Of a stretch of DNA of 64,000 bases, positions 41,238 to 50,065 are shown piece by piece. Under the pieces are notes generated by a model that was not told where the DNA came from, made no database searches, and saw nothing but the letters and a program-made list of their open reading frames with translations. Both the position numbers and the translations under genes were made by a program. Source of the DNA: Limnohabitans radicicola (lineage in GTDB: Bacteria > Pseudomonadota > Gammaproteobacteria > Burkholderiales > Burkholderiaceae_C); the NCBI RefSeq assembly GCF_014837235.1, contig NZ_JACYFT010000001.1:1-64000 (forward strand), written 5' to 3'. Each line of letters begins with the position of its first letter. Positions within the stretch are counted from its first letter, which is position 1.

Positions 41238-42659
41238 ATGGCCACCAACATCGTTACAACACTGGGCGCAGGTTCTGGCATCGATGTCAAGTCGTTGGCA
41301 CAAAGTTTGGTCGATGCAGAAAAGACGCCGCGCAAAGACGCTATTGAAGCAAAGATCAAAAAAACAGAGGCCAAAATTTCAGGGCACGGTGCGATCAAAT
41401 ACGCTTTATCTCAATTGCAAACAGCGTTTGCCAAAATGAACGATGCATCTGAGTTTGCCTCCATCAAAACCACGAACAGCCAGCCTGCAGCATTTGGCGT
41501 CAGCACCACCAGTCTGGCGGAGGCAGGGAGCTTTAACGTATCTGTGGGACAAATTGCGCAGGCACAACGGACTGTAACCGGCGGCTTTGTAGCCAGAAAT
41601 ACCCCCTTGAGCCCCGACGACGACCTGGAACTGACCCTGGTCACAGGCATCAGCCCAAACACCACCAGCGACACCATCAGTGTCAACACCAAGACACCAG
41701 CGGGCATTGTGAGTGCGATCAACAGCGCCAACAAAGGCATCAGCGCTCAGCTCGTCAACACGGGCAGCAATTTCAAAATTGTCATCACAGGCGAAACGGG
41801 TGCCGCCAAAGCCTTCACACTGACCAGTTCATCAACAGATGTGACATTCAATGCACCGGCGCAAGTTGCACAAGACGCTCAATTCAGCATCAACGGACTC
41901 GGCATTACCCGGAGCAGCAACACCATCAGTGACGTTGTTGATGGCGTCACTTTTGATTTGTACACACCAACCACCACGCCTGCACGTCTGGACTTGCAAC
42001 GCGAAACCACCAGCATCAAAGACAACATCAAGGGGCTTGTCACCGCATACAACGACTTTGAGTCGGCCATGAAAGTCTTGGGTGACAGAGAAAGCAAAGT
42101 GGATGAATTCGGTGGTGCACTCGCAGGCGACAACCTGCTTCAGACTGTTCGCAGCCAGGTCCGGTCCATGGTCACGGGCAATTTCAAGGCATATGCGAAC
42201 CCATCTGCAACGACCGGTACCCCACTCAACCCTGATGTGTACGCCGGTCGCCACGTCGGTCTGAGCATTGACCGCAATGGCGTCTTGACACTGGACGAAG
42301 CCAAACTCGACAAGGCACTGAGCAGCCATTTTGACCAAGTCAGCACCATGTTCACCGCTGGACAAAATGCCCAGAGCATTTACAACCCCGCGAACGGCGG
42401 CTTGGCAGGAGAAGCAGTCAAAAAATTGGACAAAATGCTCAGGAGCACCGGCATCATTGATGGCCAAACCAAGACGGCCACAGCCAAAATCACGGCATAC
42501 AAAGCCGACTTGAGCAAACTCGACGATCAAATGACCAAATTGCTGGACCGGTATACCCAGCAATTCAGTGTCATGGAATCCATCGTGGGCAACAGCAACA
42601 GTGTGCGCACCGGACTGAAGAATACTTTCGCGTCCATGTCAAACAGCAACAACAACTAA
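41238..42659 (+). CDS. fliD: Flagellar filament cap protein FliD
   Basis: A 473-residue cap protein: N-terminal L-G-A-G-S-G-I-D-V-K-S-L-A-Q-S-L-V-D-A-E, central flagellin-IN-like module, and helical C-terminus with L-D-R-Y-T-Q-Q-F-S-V-M-E. It caps the filament tip and folds flagellin. The upstream 78-base gap shows no clear sigma28 or sigma54 element, so it may be read through from flgL. Confidence 0.93.
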   Translation: MATNIVTTLGAGSGIDVKSLAQSLVDAEKTPRKDAIEAKIKKTEAKISGHGAIKYALSQLQTAFAKMNDASEFASIKTTNSQPAAFGVSTTSLAEAGSFNVSVGQIAQAQRTVTGGFVARNTPLSPDDDLELTLVTGISPNTTSDTISVNTKTPAGIVSAINSANKGISAQLVNTGSNFKIVITGETGAAKAFTLTSSSTDVTFNAPAQVAQDAQFSINGLGITRSSNTISDVVDGVTFDLYTPTTTPARLDLQRETTSIKDNIKGLVTAYNDFESAMKVLGDRESKVDEFGGALAGDNLLQTVRSQVRSMVTGNFKAYANPSATTGTPLNPDVYAGRHVGLSIDRNGVLTLDEAKLDKALSSHFDQVSTMFTAGQNAQSIYNPANGGLAGEAVKKLDKMLRSTGIIDGQTKTATAKITAYKADLSKLDDQMTKLLDRYTQQFSVMESIVGNSNSVRTGLKNTFASMSNSNNN

Positions 42660-42668
42660 AACATAAAC

Positions 42669-42691
42669 CCTCAGGAGCATCTGCCCTGGGG
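42669..42691 (+). terminator. Weak hairpin after fliD
   Basis: CCTCAGG and CCTGGGG can form a 7-bp stem with one G-T pair and a 9-nt loop, 9 bases after the fliD stop. There is no real T tract. Confidence 0.3.
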
Positions 42692-42715
42692 ATTACGATT
42701 TATCTGATTCGGCAC

Positions 42716-42742
42716 TCAAGTTATCGGAGTGAGTGCCGATGC
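42716..42742 (+). promoter_or_regulatory. Sigma28 (FliA) promoter of flaG inside an inverted repeat
   Basis: TCAAGTTA-N11-GCCGATGC fits FliA with exact spacing. A perfect 9-bp inverted repeat, TCGGCACTC (42709-42717) and GAGTGCCGA (42731-42739), overlaps both promoter elements. Confidence 0.8.
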
Positions 42743-42834
42743 ATGGTGACGACTCCCCTGTTCTGGGCATTCACACCCCTGTGGATGCATCCATTTTGTA
42801 GCTCATTCAGGGGTCCATTGCAAAGGACATCATC

Positions 42835-43209
42835 ATGACTACCGATATTGCACGGGTCGCCAACACCCCTCCAAGCCCAGTTGCGCACTTGCGTGAAGCA
42901 CATGGCATCAAAGCGGGAGCCACTGGCCTGGAGCGCAGCGCCAAAGCCGAGCCCAAACCTGCCATTCAGTTCGACCCAGAAGCGCAACGCAAGAACCTTC
43001 AGAAAACCCTGGAGGAGCTGAACAACCAGATGAAACAAACCGGTCGCAACCTGAACTTCAAGATGGACGACGCGCTGAACATGCCCATCGTCACGGTGAC
43101 CAACTCACAAACGGGCGAGGTTATTCGGCAAATCCCCAATGAGGTGGTCGTTCGTGTGGCTCACAACCTGCAGGACCTCAAAGGCATTCTGCTTAACGAA
43201 AAAATCTGA
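42835..43209 (+). CDS. flaG: FlaG family protein
   Basis: A 124-residue protein with a flexible N-terminus and the FlaG domain from about 55: N-R-N-L-N-F-K-M-D-like R-N-L-N-F-K-M-D-D, V-T-N-S-Q-T-G-E-V-I-R-Q-I-P. FlaG affects filament length in Pseudomonas and Campylobacter. It lies between fliD and flagellin 1 with its own late promoter. Confidence 0.88.
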   Translation: MTTDIARVANTPPSPVAHLREAHGIKAGATGLERSAKAEPKPAIQFDPEAQRKNLQKTLEELNNQMKQTGRNLNFKMDDALNMPIVTVTNSQTGEVIRQIPNEVVVRVAHNLQDLKGILLNEKI

Positions 43210-43234
43210 AGGCAGCATCTTTTAAAAAAACTTC

Positions 43235-43261
43235 TCAAGTTTTTTCTGCCAACGACGATTC
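43235..43261 (+). promoter_or_regulatory. Sigma28 (FliA) promoter of flagellin 1
   Basis: TCAAGTTT-N11-GACGATTC. The leader to the flagellin start is about 100 bases. Confidence 0.85.
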
Positions 43262-43368
43262 ATCAACCAACAGAGATTCATATCAGATTTTCTGTAAATC
43301 CGGCAGGTCCTACTCCCACCAAGGTTCCTGCCACACCAAAGTGAATTTTCTCTTTCAGGAGTAAGACC

Positions 43369-44220
43369 ATGACTGTTATCAACACCAACGTCAAATCGCT
43401 TGTTGCTCAGAACGCCATGAGCGTCAACAACCGCAGCTTGAGCAAAGCCATGGAGCAGTTGTCCACTGGCAAGCGCATCAACAGTGCCGGTGACGACGCC
43501 GCAGGTTTGGCCATCAGCAACAAAATGACCGCTCAAATCCGCGGTCTGAACCAGGCTGTGCGCAACGCCAATGACGGGATTTCTTTGCTGCAAACTGCAG
43601 ACGGCGCAACTCAGGAAATCACCAACATGCTGCAACGCATGCGTGAACTGGCTGTGCAAGCCTCCAACGACACCTACACCGCCGATGACCGTTCAGCCCT
43701 GAACAACGAAGTCACTGCACTTCAAGATGAAATCACACGCATTGCAGACAACACCGAGTGGAACGGCATGAAACTCTTCACTGCAGCCAGTGCAGGCAGT
43801 GCTGGTGGTATTGGCACCTCGGGCCTGGTCACATTGCAAGTGGGTGTGGATGGCACATCGGCCGACCAGATCACGGTTCAGCTGAATGACCTCGACGCTG
43901 CCTCCTTGGGCATCAGCGGTATTTCTTTGACCACGACCTCTGGCGCCACTGCGGCCTTGAGCACCTTGGACGATGCACTTGCCCAGATCGACACAGACCG
44001 TGCGACTTTCGGCGCAACAATGAACCGACTGACTTACGCTGTCGACAACCTGTCCAACGTCTCGCAGAATGCACAAGCGTCTCGCAGCCGTGTGTTGGAC
44101 ACTGACTACGCACAATCGACCACTGAGCTGGCACGAGCGCAGATCATTCAGCAAGCAGCGACCGCGATGCTGGCGCAGGCCAATCAGCAACCGCAGAGTG
44201 TGTTGTCTTTGCTGCGCTGA
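43369..44220 (+). CDS. fliC: Flagellin 1
   Basis: A 283-residue flagellin with conserved D0/D1 ends ([30 protein letters not shown]) and a short, S/T/G-rich centre (about 140-200), so there is little D2/D3. The Ser/Thr-rich exposed part offers sites for O-glycosylation by the enzymes encoded downstream. It is most similar to flagellin 3 at 63261. Confidence 0.96.
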   Translation: MTVINTNVKSLVAQNAMSVNNRSLSKAMEQLSTGKRINSAGDDAAGLAISNKMTAQIRGLNQAVRNANDGISLLQTADGATQEITNMLQRMRELAVQASNDTYTADDRSALNNEVTALQDEITRIADNTEWNGMKLFTAASAGSAGGIGTSGLVTLQVGVDGTSADQITVQLNDLDAASLGISGISLTTTSGATAALSTLDDALAQIDTDRATFGATMNRLTYAVDNLSNVSQNAQASRSRVLDTDYAQSTTELARAQIIQQAATAMLAQANQQPQSVLSLLR

Positions 44221-44233
44221 TATTGACCTCCTG

Positions 44234-44262
44234 CATGAATCGTCTCTGCGAGATGGTTCATG
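44234..44262 (+). other. Hairpin in the flagellin 1 3' region
   Basis: CATGAATCGTCTC and GAGATGGTTCATG pair over 13 positions, including two G-T pairs, with a 3-nt loop. It precedes the T-rich terminator and may protect the flagellin transcript from decay. Confidence 0.5.
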
Positions 44263-44280
44263 CTCTGGCAAGCCTAAAAA

Positions 44281-44306
44281 GCCAAGCGAAAGCTTGGCTT
44301 TTTTTT
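44281..44306 (+). terminator. Rho-independent terminator of flagellin 1
   Basis: GCCAAGC-GAAA-GCTTGGC, a 7-bp stem with a GNRA tetraloop, followed by eight T. Confidence 0.92.
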
Positions 44307-44364
44307 GGTGATGACCCGTCCTGCCAGAGGTTGACACCTTTTCTTGGAAGAAAAGGCAAGTCAA

Positions 44365-44757
44365 ATGGAATCAGGTATCAAGAGGAATCAGAAGGACTAC
44401 ACGCTGGCTTTTAAACTGGCTGTGGTCGAACAAGTAGAAAAAGGCGAGCTGACCTACAAACAAGCGCAGCAACGGTATGGGATCCAGGAACGCTCGACGG
44501 TGCTGGTGTGGATGCGCAAGCATGGACGCCAAAGCTGGAGCATTCAGGCATCATCGGCAGCCATGCCCCGAGAAAAAACACCCACATCTCTGACACCCGA
44601 GCAACAGATCAAAGCCTTGCAAGTTCAACTCAGGGAGGCCAAGGAGAAGGCCCAGTTGTTCGAGGCGGTGCTGGACGTGCTGAAGAAGGACTACGGGGTG
44701 CGTGTCGTAAAAAAGCCTTTGGGCAAGTCCTCTCGCAGCAACTCGTCCAAGGGCTGA
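44365..44757 (+). CDS. IS3-family OrfA (helix-turn-helix protein)
   Basis: A 130-residue protein: N-terminal helix-turn-helix (F-K-L-A-V-V-E-Q-V-E-K-G, Q-A-Q-Q-R-Y-G-I) and a C-terminal leucine-zipper-like helix. ATG 44365 is chosen over an upstream TTG. Intact, but its transposase partner is truncated. Confidence 0.8.
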   Translation: MESGIKRNQKDYTLAFKLAVVEQVEKGELTYKQAQQRYGIQERSTVLVWMRKHGRQSWSIQASSAAMPREKTPTSLTPEQQIKALQVQLREAKEKAQLFEAVLDVLKKDYGVRVVKKPLGKSSRSNSSKG

Positions 44758-45140
44758 GTGTGAAGAGGGCTTGCCGCCATATGGGGGTAAGTCGCCAGGC
44801 TTTCTATCAGGGCCAGCGGCGTCACGCCCAGCGTGAGAGTCGAGGCCAGGCGGTGGTGCGGTTGGTGCGAGATTGGCGTGTCAGGCAGCCCCAGCTGGGC
44901 ACACGCAAGCTGCACCATGTGCTGCGTGATCCTCTGGCGAAGGCGGGCATTGAACTGGGGCGCGATGCGATGTTTGATGTGCTGCGCAACGCTGGAATGC
45001 TGGTGCCGCAGCGACGGGCGTATCACAAGACCACAGACAGCCATCACCGGTTTCGCCGCCACCCGAACCTGCTCAAGGCGGGGGAGCAGCAACTGTGCGT
45101 TACAGCCAGCGAGCAGGTATGGGTGGCTGACATCACCTGA
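44709..45140 (+). pseudogene. IS3-family OrfB transposase, truncated
   Basis: In the -1 frame relative to OrfA. The HTH_21-like part (S-V-K-R-A-C-R-H-M-G-V-S-R-Q-A-F-Y) and the first catalytic region up to W-V-A-D-I-T are present. The frame then ends at TGA where unrelated sequence begins, so the second Asp and Glu of the DDE triad are lost. Confidence 0.8.
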
Positions 45141-45268
45141 GGGTGTGCAGGATTTTGTGTAAACGGACAATCCCCCTGGGGCATGAGCCCCACAGTCCGT
45201 AATCACAATGATCACCAAGAAACACGAAGTACCCGAAGAACTGCTGTCTGGCCTGTTGGCCAACTACA
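45141..45268 (+). mobile_element. IS256/Mutator-family remnant
   Basis: About 130 bases: an end-like sequence (GTGTGCAGGATTTTGTGTAAAC) and the first codons of an IS256-type transposase. The remainder was removed or displaced by the next element. Confidence 0.55.
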
Positions 45269-45273
45269 GGTAA
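45208..45273 (+). pseudogene. IS256-family transposase, first 21 codons
   Basis: The peptide M-I-T-K-K-H-E-V-P-E-E-L-L-S-G-L-L-A-N-Y-R is the usual start of these transposases. It ends at a TAA created by the junction with the next insertion sequence. Confidence 0.6.
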
Positions 45274-45329
45274 TCCTCCCTCAAAACCACCGGAGTGAGA
45301 AGTAGAAATTTCTCGAAGAGAATTTCTAC

Positions 45330-45593
45330 ATGAAGAAGTCCAAGTTTTCCGACAGCCAGATCATGGATGCGCTCAAGCGCGTTGAGTCTGGCCTACCTGT
45401 TCCAGACCTTTGCCGCGAAGTCGGTATCAGCACAGCGACCTTTTACAAGTAGCGCGCCAAGTTCGGCGGCATGGACACATCCATGATGGCCCGCATGAAG
45501 GAGCTTGAAGAAGAGAACCGGCGGCTCAAGAAGATGTACATCGAGGAAAAGCTCAAGGCCGAGATCGCTGCCGAGTACCTCGCAAAAAAGTAA
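45330..45593 (+). pseudogene. IS3-family OrfA with an internal stop
   Basis: An 87-codon OrfA (S-D-S-Q-I-M-D-A-L-K-R-V-E, helix-turn-helix, then a zipper) interrupted at codon 41 by TAG in place of the expected Trp (F-Y-K-W-R). It ends at an A-AAA-AAG slippery site (45584-45590) that would shift into OrfB. The nonsense codon probably inactivates the element. Confidence 0.8.
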
Positions 45594-45616
45594 GTCGGCC
45601 GTCTCGTCGTCGCGAG

Positions 45617-46417
45617 ATGGCCAAAGAAGTTGTGGCCCAGCGTGGCATTAGCATACGACTGGCTTGCCGGGTGTTCACGGTCAGCGAGAGCTGCTACCGG
45701 TACGAGGCCAAGCTCAATGCAGAGAACGTCCGGATTGCCGAGTGGTTGCAGCGCCTGACGGACAATAACCGCAGCTGGGGCTTTGGGCTGTGTTACCTGT
45801 ACCTGCGCAACGTCAAAGGCTTCCAGTGGAACCACAAGCGCGTCTACAGGATCTACCGGGAGCTGGAGCTGAACCTGCGCATCAACCCCCGCAAGCGGCT
45901 GGTGCGTGACAAGCCCGAGCCGCTGAGCGTGCCCCAGGCCATCAACGAAGTCTGGTCCATGGACTTCATGCACGACCAGCTCGAGGATGGCAGGAGCTTC
46001 AGGCTGTTTAACGTCATTGACGACTTCAACCGCGAAGCCTTGGGCATTGAGATCGACTTCTCGCTGCCCGCAGAGCGGGTGATCCGAGCCCTGCGCCAGA
46101 TCATTGCCTGGCGTGGCAAGCCGCAGGTCATACGCTGCGACAACGGCCCCGAGTACATCAGTGCAACGATCCAGCGCTGGGCGCATGACTGGGGCATCAA
46201 GCTCGAATACATCCAGCCGGGCAAGCCCCAGCAAAACGCCTATGTGGAACGGTTTAACCGGACTGTGCGCTATGAATGGCTGTCACAGCACTACTGGACC
46301 GATCTGCAGGAGGTTCAGCTGTTCGCCACCCAGTGGATGTGGAAATACAATCACGACCGCCCAAATATGGCCCTGGGCGGCATCACCCCCAAGCAGCGAC
46401 TGGCCATGGCTGCATAA
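45617..46417 (+). CDS. IS3-family OrfB transposase
   Basis: A 266-residue integrase-type transposase with the DDE residues in W-S-M-D-F, R-C-D-N-G-P-E and N-A-Y-V-E-R-F. The frame is intact from ATG 45617; normally it is made as an OrfA-OrfB fusion by -1 frameshift. Confidence 0.88.
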   Translation: MAKEVVAQRGISIRLACRVFTVSESCYRYEAKLNAENVRIAEWLQRLTDNNRSWGFGLCYLYLRNVKGFQWNHKRVYRIYRELELNLRINPRKRLVRDKPEPLSVPQAINEVWSMDFMHDQLEDGRSFRLFNVIDDFNREALGIEIDFSLPAERVIRALRQIIAWRGKPQVIRCDNGPEYISATIQRWAHDWGIKLEYIQPGKPQQNAYVERFNRTVRYEWLSQHYWTDLQEVQLFATQWMWKYNHDRPNMALGGITPKQRLAMAA

Positions 46418-46482
46418 CCGTTCTACTTCTCGCTTCAGTGAAAAACGGGGGGATTACCATGCACCTTGATTCTAGGGACTAT

Positions 46483-47529
46483 TCAGTCTTTGATATCGCA
46501 TGGCAAAACAGGGGTTCCTGCGACCACTTCTCGAATCAATGTCCTGCCTATCATTTGATCTAAAAATTTAGGGGATAAACCAAATCCAGGTCGTACGCTG
46601 CGAATATCGCCTGCCTTAATCTTTGCACCGCAGGCCAGTGTCTTTGTAAAGTAAAGTGAACGGCGATATTTCACATTGCCTTTTTCGCTCGCTTTTTGAC
46701 CATAGTCCACTTTCCCCAAGGCCCGCCAAGCTGTTTTTGCGCCATGACACAAAACAGCAAGATCAGCTGGTTCCAATGAGAAACTGTCATCAGGCCCACC
46801 ACCACTTCGGTCAAGGGTGAAATGTTTTTCAATGATGCTGGCGCCCATGGCCACACTGGTAATGGCCGTGGTGTTGTCCAATGTGTGGTCCGACAGGCCA
46901 GTCACCAGACCAAATCGCTCGATCATGTCAGGGATGATGCGCAGGTTGTAGTCTTCTGCAGGTGCAGGGTATCCACTCACACAATGCAAAATCGCCAACT
47001 CCTTGCAACCACTTTCTCGGGCCGCATCAATAGCTTCTTGAATTTCTTGCGCATCAGCCATCCCGGTAGAAATGATCATGGGCTTGCCCGTGCTCGCCGC
47101 ATATCTGATCAGCGGCAGATCCACCGCCTCGAATGAGGCAATTTTATAAGCTGGCGCATTCAGGTCTTCCAGCAAGTCAATCGCAGTAGGGTCAAACGGC
47201 GAACTGAACAGGGTGATCCCCACTTTTCGGGCGTGTTCAAAAATAGGTTTGTGCCATTCCCACGGCGTATGCGCTTCATCATACAACTCGTAAAGCGTAC
47301 GACCATCCCAGAGTCCGCCATGAATTTTGAAGTCTTCGCTGTCGCAATTAAGTGTGATGGTGTCGGGTTTGAAAGTTTGAATCTTGACTGCATCAGCACC
47401 CGCCTTCTTGGCCTCTTCAATTAAACGCAAGGCCAATGAAAGTTGTCCATTATGGTTAGCTGACAATTCGGCGATGACATATGGCGACTCATTCGTGCCG
47501 ATAACCCGGCCATCAATTGTGATTTGCAT
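46483..47529 (-). CDS. pseI: Pseudaminic acid synthase PseI
   Basis: A 348-residue NeuB-family enzyme that condenses a 6-deoxy-diacetamido sugar with phosphoenolpyruvate. The TIM barrel begins Y-V-I-A-E-L-S-A-N-H-N-G and carries A-D-A-V-K-I-Q-T-F; D-D-S-F-S-L-E-P is the PseI-type rather than NeuB-type signature; a C-terminal SAF domain follows (about 285-345). ATG 47529 overlaps the WbqC-like gene by 17 bases. It is the last gene of the operon, next to the insertion-sequence island. Confidence 0.9.
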   Translation of the reverse strand: MQITIDGRVIGTNESPYVIAELSANHNGQLSLALRLIEEAKKAGADAVKIQTFKPDTITLNCDSEDFKIHGGLWDGRTLYELYDEAHTPWEWHKPIFEHARKVGITLFSSPFDPTAIDLLEDLNAPAYKIASFEAVDLPLIRYAASTGKPMIISTGMADAQEIQEAIDAARESGCKELAILHCVSGYPAPAEDYNLRIIPDMIERFGLVTGLSDHTLDNTTAITSVAMGASIIEKHFTLDRSGGGPDDSFSLEPADLAVLCHGAKTAWRALGKVDYGQKASEKGNVKYRRSLYFTKTLACGAKIKAGDIRSVRPGFGLSPKFLDQMIGRTLIREVVAGTPVLPCDIKD

Positions 47530-48226
47530 CGTGAGTTCCTTTTTTGACGTACACACCCGCAAAATCCAGTCCGCAATGTCCAATAACGTCGATCACAGAC
47601 AGATGAGAAACAAAGTTGAGCGACTTCCCTTGGGGATAGGCGCTGGGGATGAATTCACTTAACTTGAGGTTGACACCGGAGAAGTTTTCGAACTGGTCTT
47701 CCTCAAGATATGCACGCGAGCCCATGGGCGAATAGTAAGTATCAGCTTGGACCATTTGGCAAATTTCAGCCAAATGGTGGGAGCGATGGCCGCCACAACC
47801 CAAATTCGATGCCCTTAGCGTTTTACACCCGATGTTCAACCAGTTGAAAAAAAGAGAGATCAAAGCAATGTTCAAATCAGCCAAGTTCAGATGTGGCCCC
47901 TCGAGCACCTCAGTTAACGGCTCGCGCAATTGAGGGTTTTTCCAAATAGAGGGATATGCCACCTGTATTGAGCGCAAATGCTTCTTCTGCCAGGGTGTAT
48001 CGCATGAAAGAAGGACATCACGAATCAGCGTTTGCTGCGGAGCCTGCTGCACCGGGACAACCAACAGATGTGCTTGACCATTAGAGAGAATGTTGTTTCG
48101 ACTCTGCCAAGATCTACGCTCGAACTGCACATCGTCAAGAAACACAAACGTGTCAACTTGACTGGCCAGATGAAAATACCCGCTCCAAGGGAGGTACGTG
48201 GGCTGCATGATGGCGCAACTAGGCAT
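47513..48226 (-). CDS. WbqC-like family protein
   Basis: A 237-residue protein starting at ATG 48226 with the WbqC signature: M-Q-P-T-Y-L-P-W-S-G-Y-F, F-V-F-L-D-D-V-Q-F-E-R-R-S-W-Q-S-R-N, and a Y-Y-S-P-M-G-S-like segment. The family occurs in surface-glycan clusters but its reaction is not established. Here it overlaps both neighbours in the pse operon. Confidence 0.8.
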   Translation of the reverse strand: MPSCAIMQPTYLPWSGYFHLASQVDTFVFLDDVQFERRSWQSRNNILSNGQAHLLVVPVQQAPQQTLIRDVLLSCDTPWQKKHLRSIQVAYPSIWKNPQLREPLTEVLEGPHLNLADLNIALISLFFNWLNIGCKTLRASNLGCGGHRSHHLAEICQMVQADTYYSPMGSRAYLEEDQFENFSGVNLKLSEFIPSAYPQGKSLNFVSHLSVIDVIGHCGLDFAGVYVKKGTHDANHN

Positions 48227-49457
48227 AAGTGACCTCAGTTTGTGCTTGCAACAGCTCATCCAATGACGAAAGGATAGAGGTGACTTTTTCCTCTCGGCCA
48301 TAGTATTGCCAACCACCTGGAACCACACCGTGTGCCAGCATTTCTGGTGTCAGGGTCTCAAAGGCTTGGTGCTCCTCTGGGCTGAAATTGACATATCGAG
48401 TTTGTTTCGATACGGAAACCAATTGGTGGCCCTGTCCCAATCCACACAGTTGCATCACTCTTTGCAAATCACGCCAGGCAGCGGCGCTGTCAACCGAATC
48501 AAAGGTCTCAGCTGAAAATTTTAAAACACCGCCAAGCTCGTAGATATAGAGCCTTACCACACAAGAACTGCTATCGAACACTTGCCAGTAATAGGGCAAC
48601 GACACGGGCAACTGGGCATCCTTGCGCAGATCACCAACCAATAATTTCATGGGAATCGGCGGTGTATCCAACCGCGTACCGAACAGGCGGCTGAAAAGTG
48701 GCTGTGGATTAGCCGTCCACACCACAGCATCCGCCGGTATCTGGTCCGACCGAGAACTCAGAATCAATTGGTCTCCTTCAAGAGAAGGTTTGACCGGTGA
48801 CTGGAGCCGAATGGTGACACCTAAATCGAGCATGGCCTGCTCCATTCGAACAAAAAACTCTTTATAGCCTTTTCTTGGCAACCAAGCTTTTTCGGCCATT
48901 TGTCCCCGCTGTCGACGAGGTATCGCGAGCAATTCATTCGCGCATTGACTCTCCATCTTCCACTTTGGAATTTCCGGATCATCGGGAAAATGAAGCCTCG
49001 AAAGTTGCATCGGAATGAGGCAGCGCCAATCGAGGTGTTCAAGATCTCCGAACGATCGTGCCCAATTGATCAGTCCAGGGGCATGCGCTCCATAGGCGTG
49101 AAGTCGCTGTAAAGCGCTACCCTCTATTGAAGATACATCCGATAAATAGACTTTCCCATCGAGTGAGGGCTGGGCACAATCGTTCACAACTCTGATTTGA
49201 CCATTGCCAAGAGCTGTAACGCTACCGTATTCATGCGAGAACTCAATAAATGCATCGGACCAGCCCAATCGATTCACCGAACCCTCGCGCAAATATTGGC
49301 ACCCATTGAAATAGAGACCGCCAGCCGCCTCAACATCTCGCAGAACTCCACCCAGGCGCTCTCCAGTTTCCAATAATGTCACCTCATGACCTTCCTGAGC
49401 GCCATGGAGTGCAGCCATGCAACCTGTGAAGCCGCCACCGATGACAGCGACTTTCAT
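48219..49457 (-). CDS. FAD-dependent oxidoreductase / amine-oxidase-like protein
   Basis: A 412-residue protein with an N-terminal Rossmann FAD-binding motif (V-A-V-I-G-G-G-F-T-G) and L-L-E-T-G-E-R-L-G-G, related to protoporphyrinogen-oxidase/UDP-galactopyranose-mutase-like flavoproteins. Substrate unknown; in context it may oxidise or rearrange a nonulosonate or its precursor. Confidence 0.7.
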   Translation of the reverse strand: MKVAVIGGGFTGCMAALHGAQEGHEVTLLETGERLGGVLRDVEAAGGLYFNGCQYLREGSVNRLGWSDAFIEFSHEYGSVTALGNGQIRVVNDCAQPSLDGKVYLSDVSSIEGSALQRLHAYGAHAPGLINWARSFGDLEHLDWRCLIPMQLSRLHFPDDPEIPKWKMESQCANELLAIPRRQRGQMAEKAWLPRKGYKEFFVRMEQAMLDLGVTIRLQSPVKPSLEGDQLILSSRSDQIPADAVVWTANPQPLFSRLFGTRLDTPPIPMKLLVGDLRKDAQLPVSLPYYWQVFDSSSCVVRLYIYELGGVLKFSAETFDSVDSAAAWRDLQRVMQLCGLGQGHQLVSVSKQTRYVNFSPEEHQAFETLTPEMLAHGVVPGGWQYYGREEKVTSILSSLDELLQAQTEVTYA

Positions 49458-50065
49458 TGGCCGCTCCGGTAGGCATAGACTGTGAAGTCAAAAGGTACAA
49501 CCCCCGGTTTCACTTCGTAGTCGTTTCGCAGGGTCACAAATGGCGTGACTTCGCGCTTAAGGAATCCGAACACTTTTTCCGGGTATTCATAAAAAAGGTT
49601 AGGCGCCTGAAAGTCAACGTACGCGCTCATCATGTTGAAAGACAGTCCAAGTCTGCACATTGAAAAAAGCTTAGCGACAGTCTCTTGGTAAAACTGGCTG
49701 TTATTCGCCATCTTGTTGTTGAAAACACCACCCACAAAAACATAGTCAAATTCGAGGTGCGACAAGCGATCGAATTTTTCGAAAGTTCCTTGTGGGAACT
49801 TGCACTGACAGAGTGTCAAAAATTCTTCAACAATGTCAGTGCCGTAGTACTCAAAATTAATACCCTGTGCTTGGAGGTAGCTGCCCAGTTGCCCTGTGCC
49901 ACAACCAAAATCGAGGATCCGCTTGTTCCTCAAGTCACCAATACCTGCGAGCAATTCAAATCGCCTCTCTTGGCTTTTTTTGCAAGCGTACTGAACAGCT
50001 TGGGGTGAGTCACCGTGTTCGGCGAGTAAGCGACGGTAATGGGCGCTGATGTCATCGGTGTTCAT
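49454..50065 (-). CDS. Class I SAM-dependent methyltransferase
   Basis: A 203-residue protein starting at ATG 50065 with motif I I-L-D-F-G-C-G-T-G and Y-G-T-D-I-V. It overlaps pseG by 14 bases and the FAD gene by 4. It probably O- or N-methylates the sugar made by this operon. Confidence 0.8.
   Translation of the reverse strand: MNTDDISAHYRRLLAEHGDSPQAVQYACKKSQERRFELLAGIGDLRNKRILDFGCGTGQLGSYLQAQGINFEYYGTDIVEEFLTLCQCKFPQGTFEKFDRLSHLEFDYVFVGGVFNNKMANNSQFYQETVAKLFSMCRLGLSFNMMSAYVDFQAPNLFYEYPEKVFGFLKREVTPFVTLRNDYEVKPGVVPFDFTVYAYRSGQ

Larger units (their letters stand above)
44313..45140 (+). mobile_element. Truncated IS3-family element (first of three nested)
   Basis: It contains orfA and the 5' part of orfB in the -1 frame, joined at an A-AAA-AAG slippery site (44709-44715). 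The right part is lost where an IS256-like end begins after about 45138. The left end is placed approximately just after the flagellin terminator. Confidence 0.65.
45269..46458 (+). mobile_element. IS3-family element, nearly complete
   Basis: Terminal inverted repeats begin GGTAATCC at both ends and match again at GAGAAGTAGAA further in (left arm 45269 on, right arm ending 46458). Length is about 1.19 kb. No target-site duplication is visible, because the flanking IS256 remnant does not continue on the right. This suggests an adjacent deletion. Confidence 0.8.
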
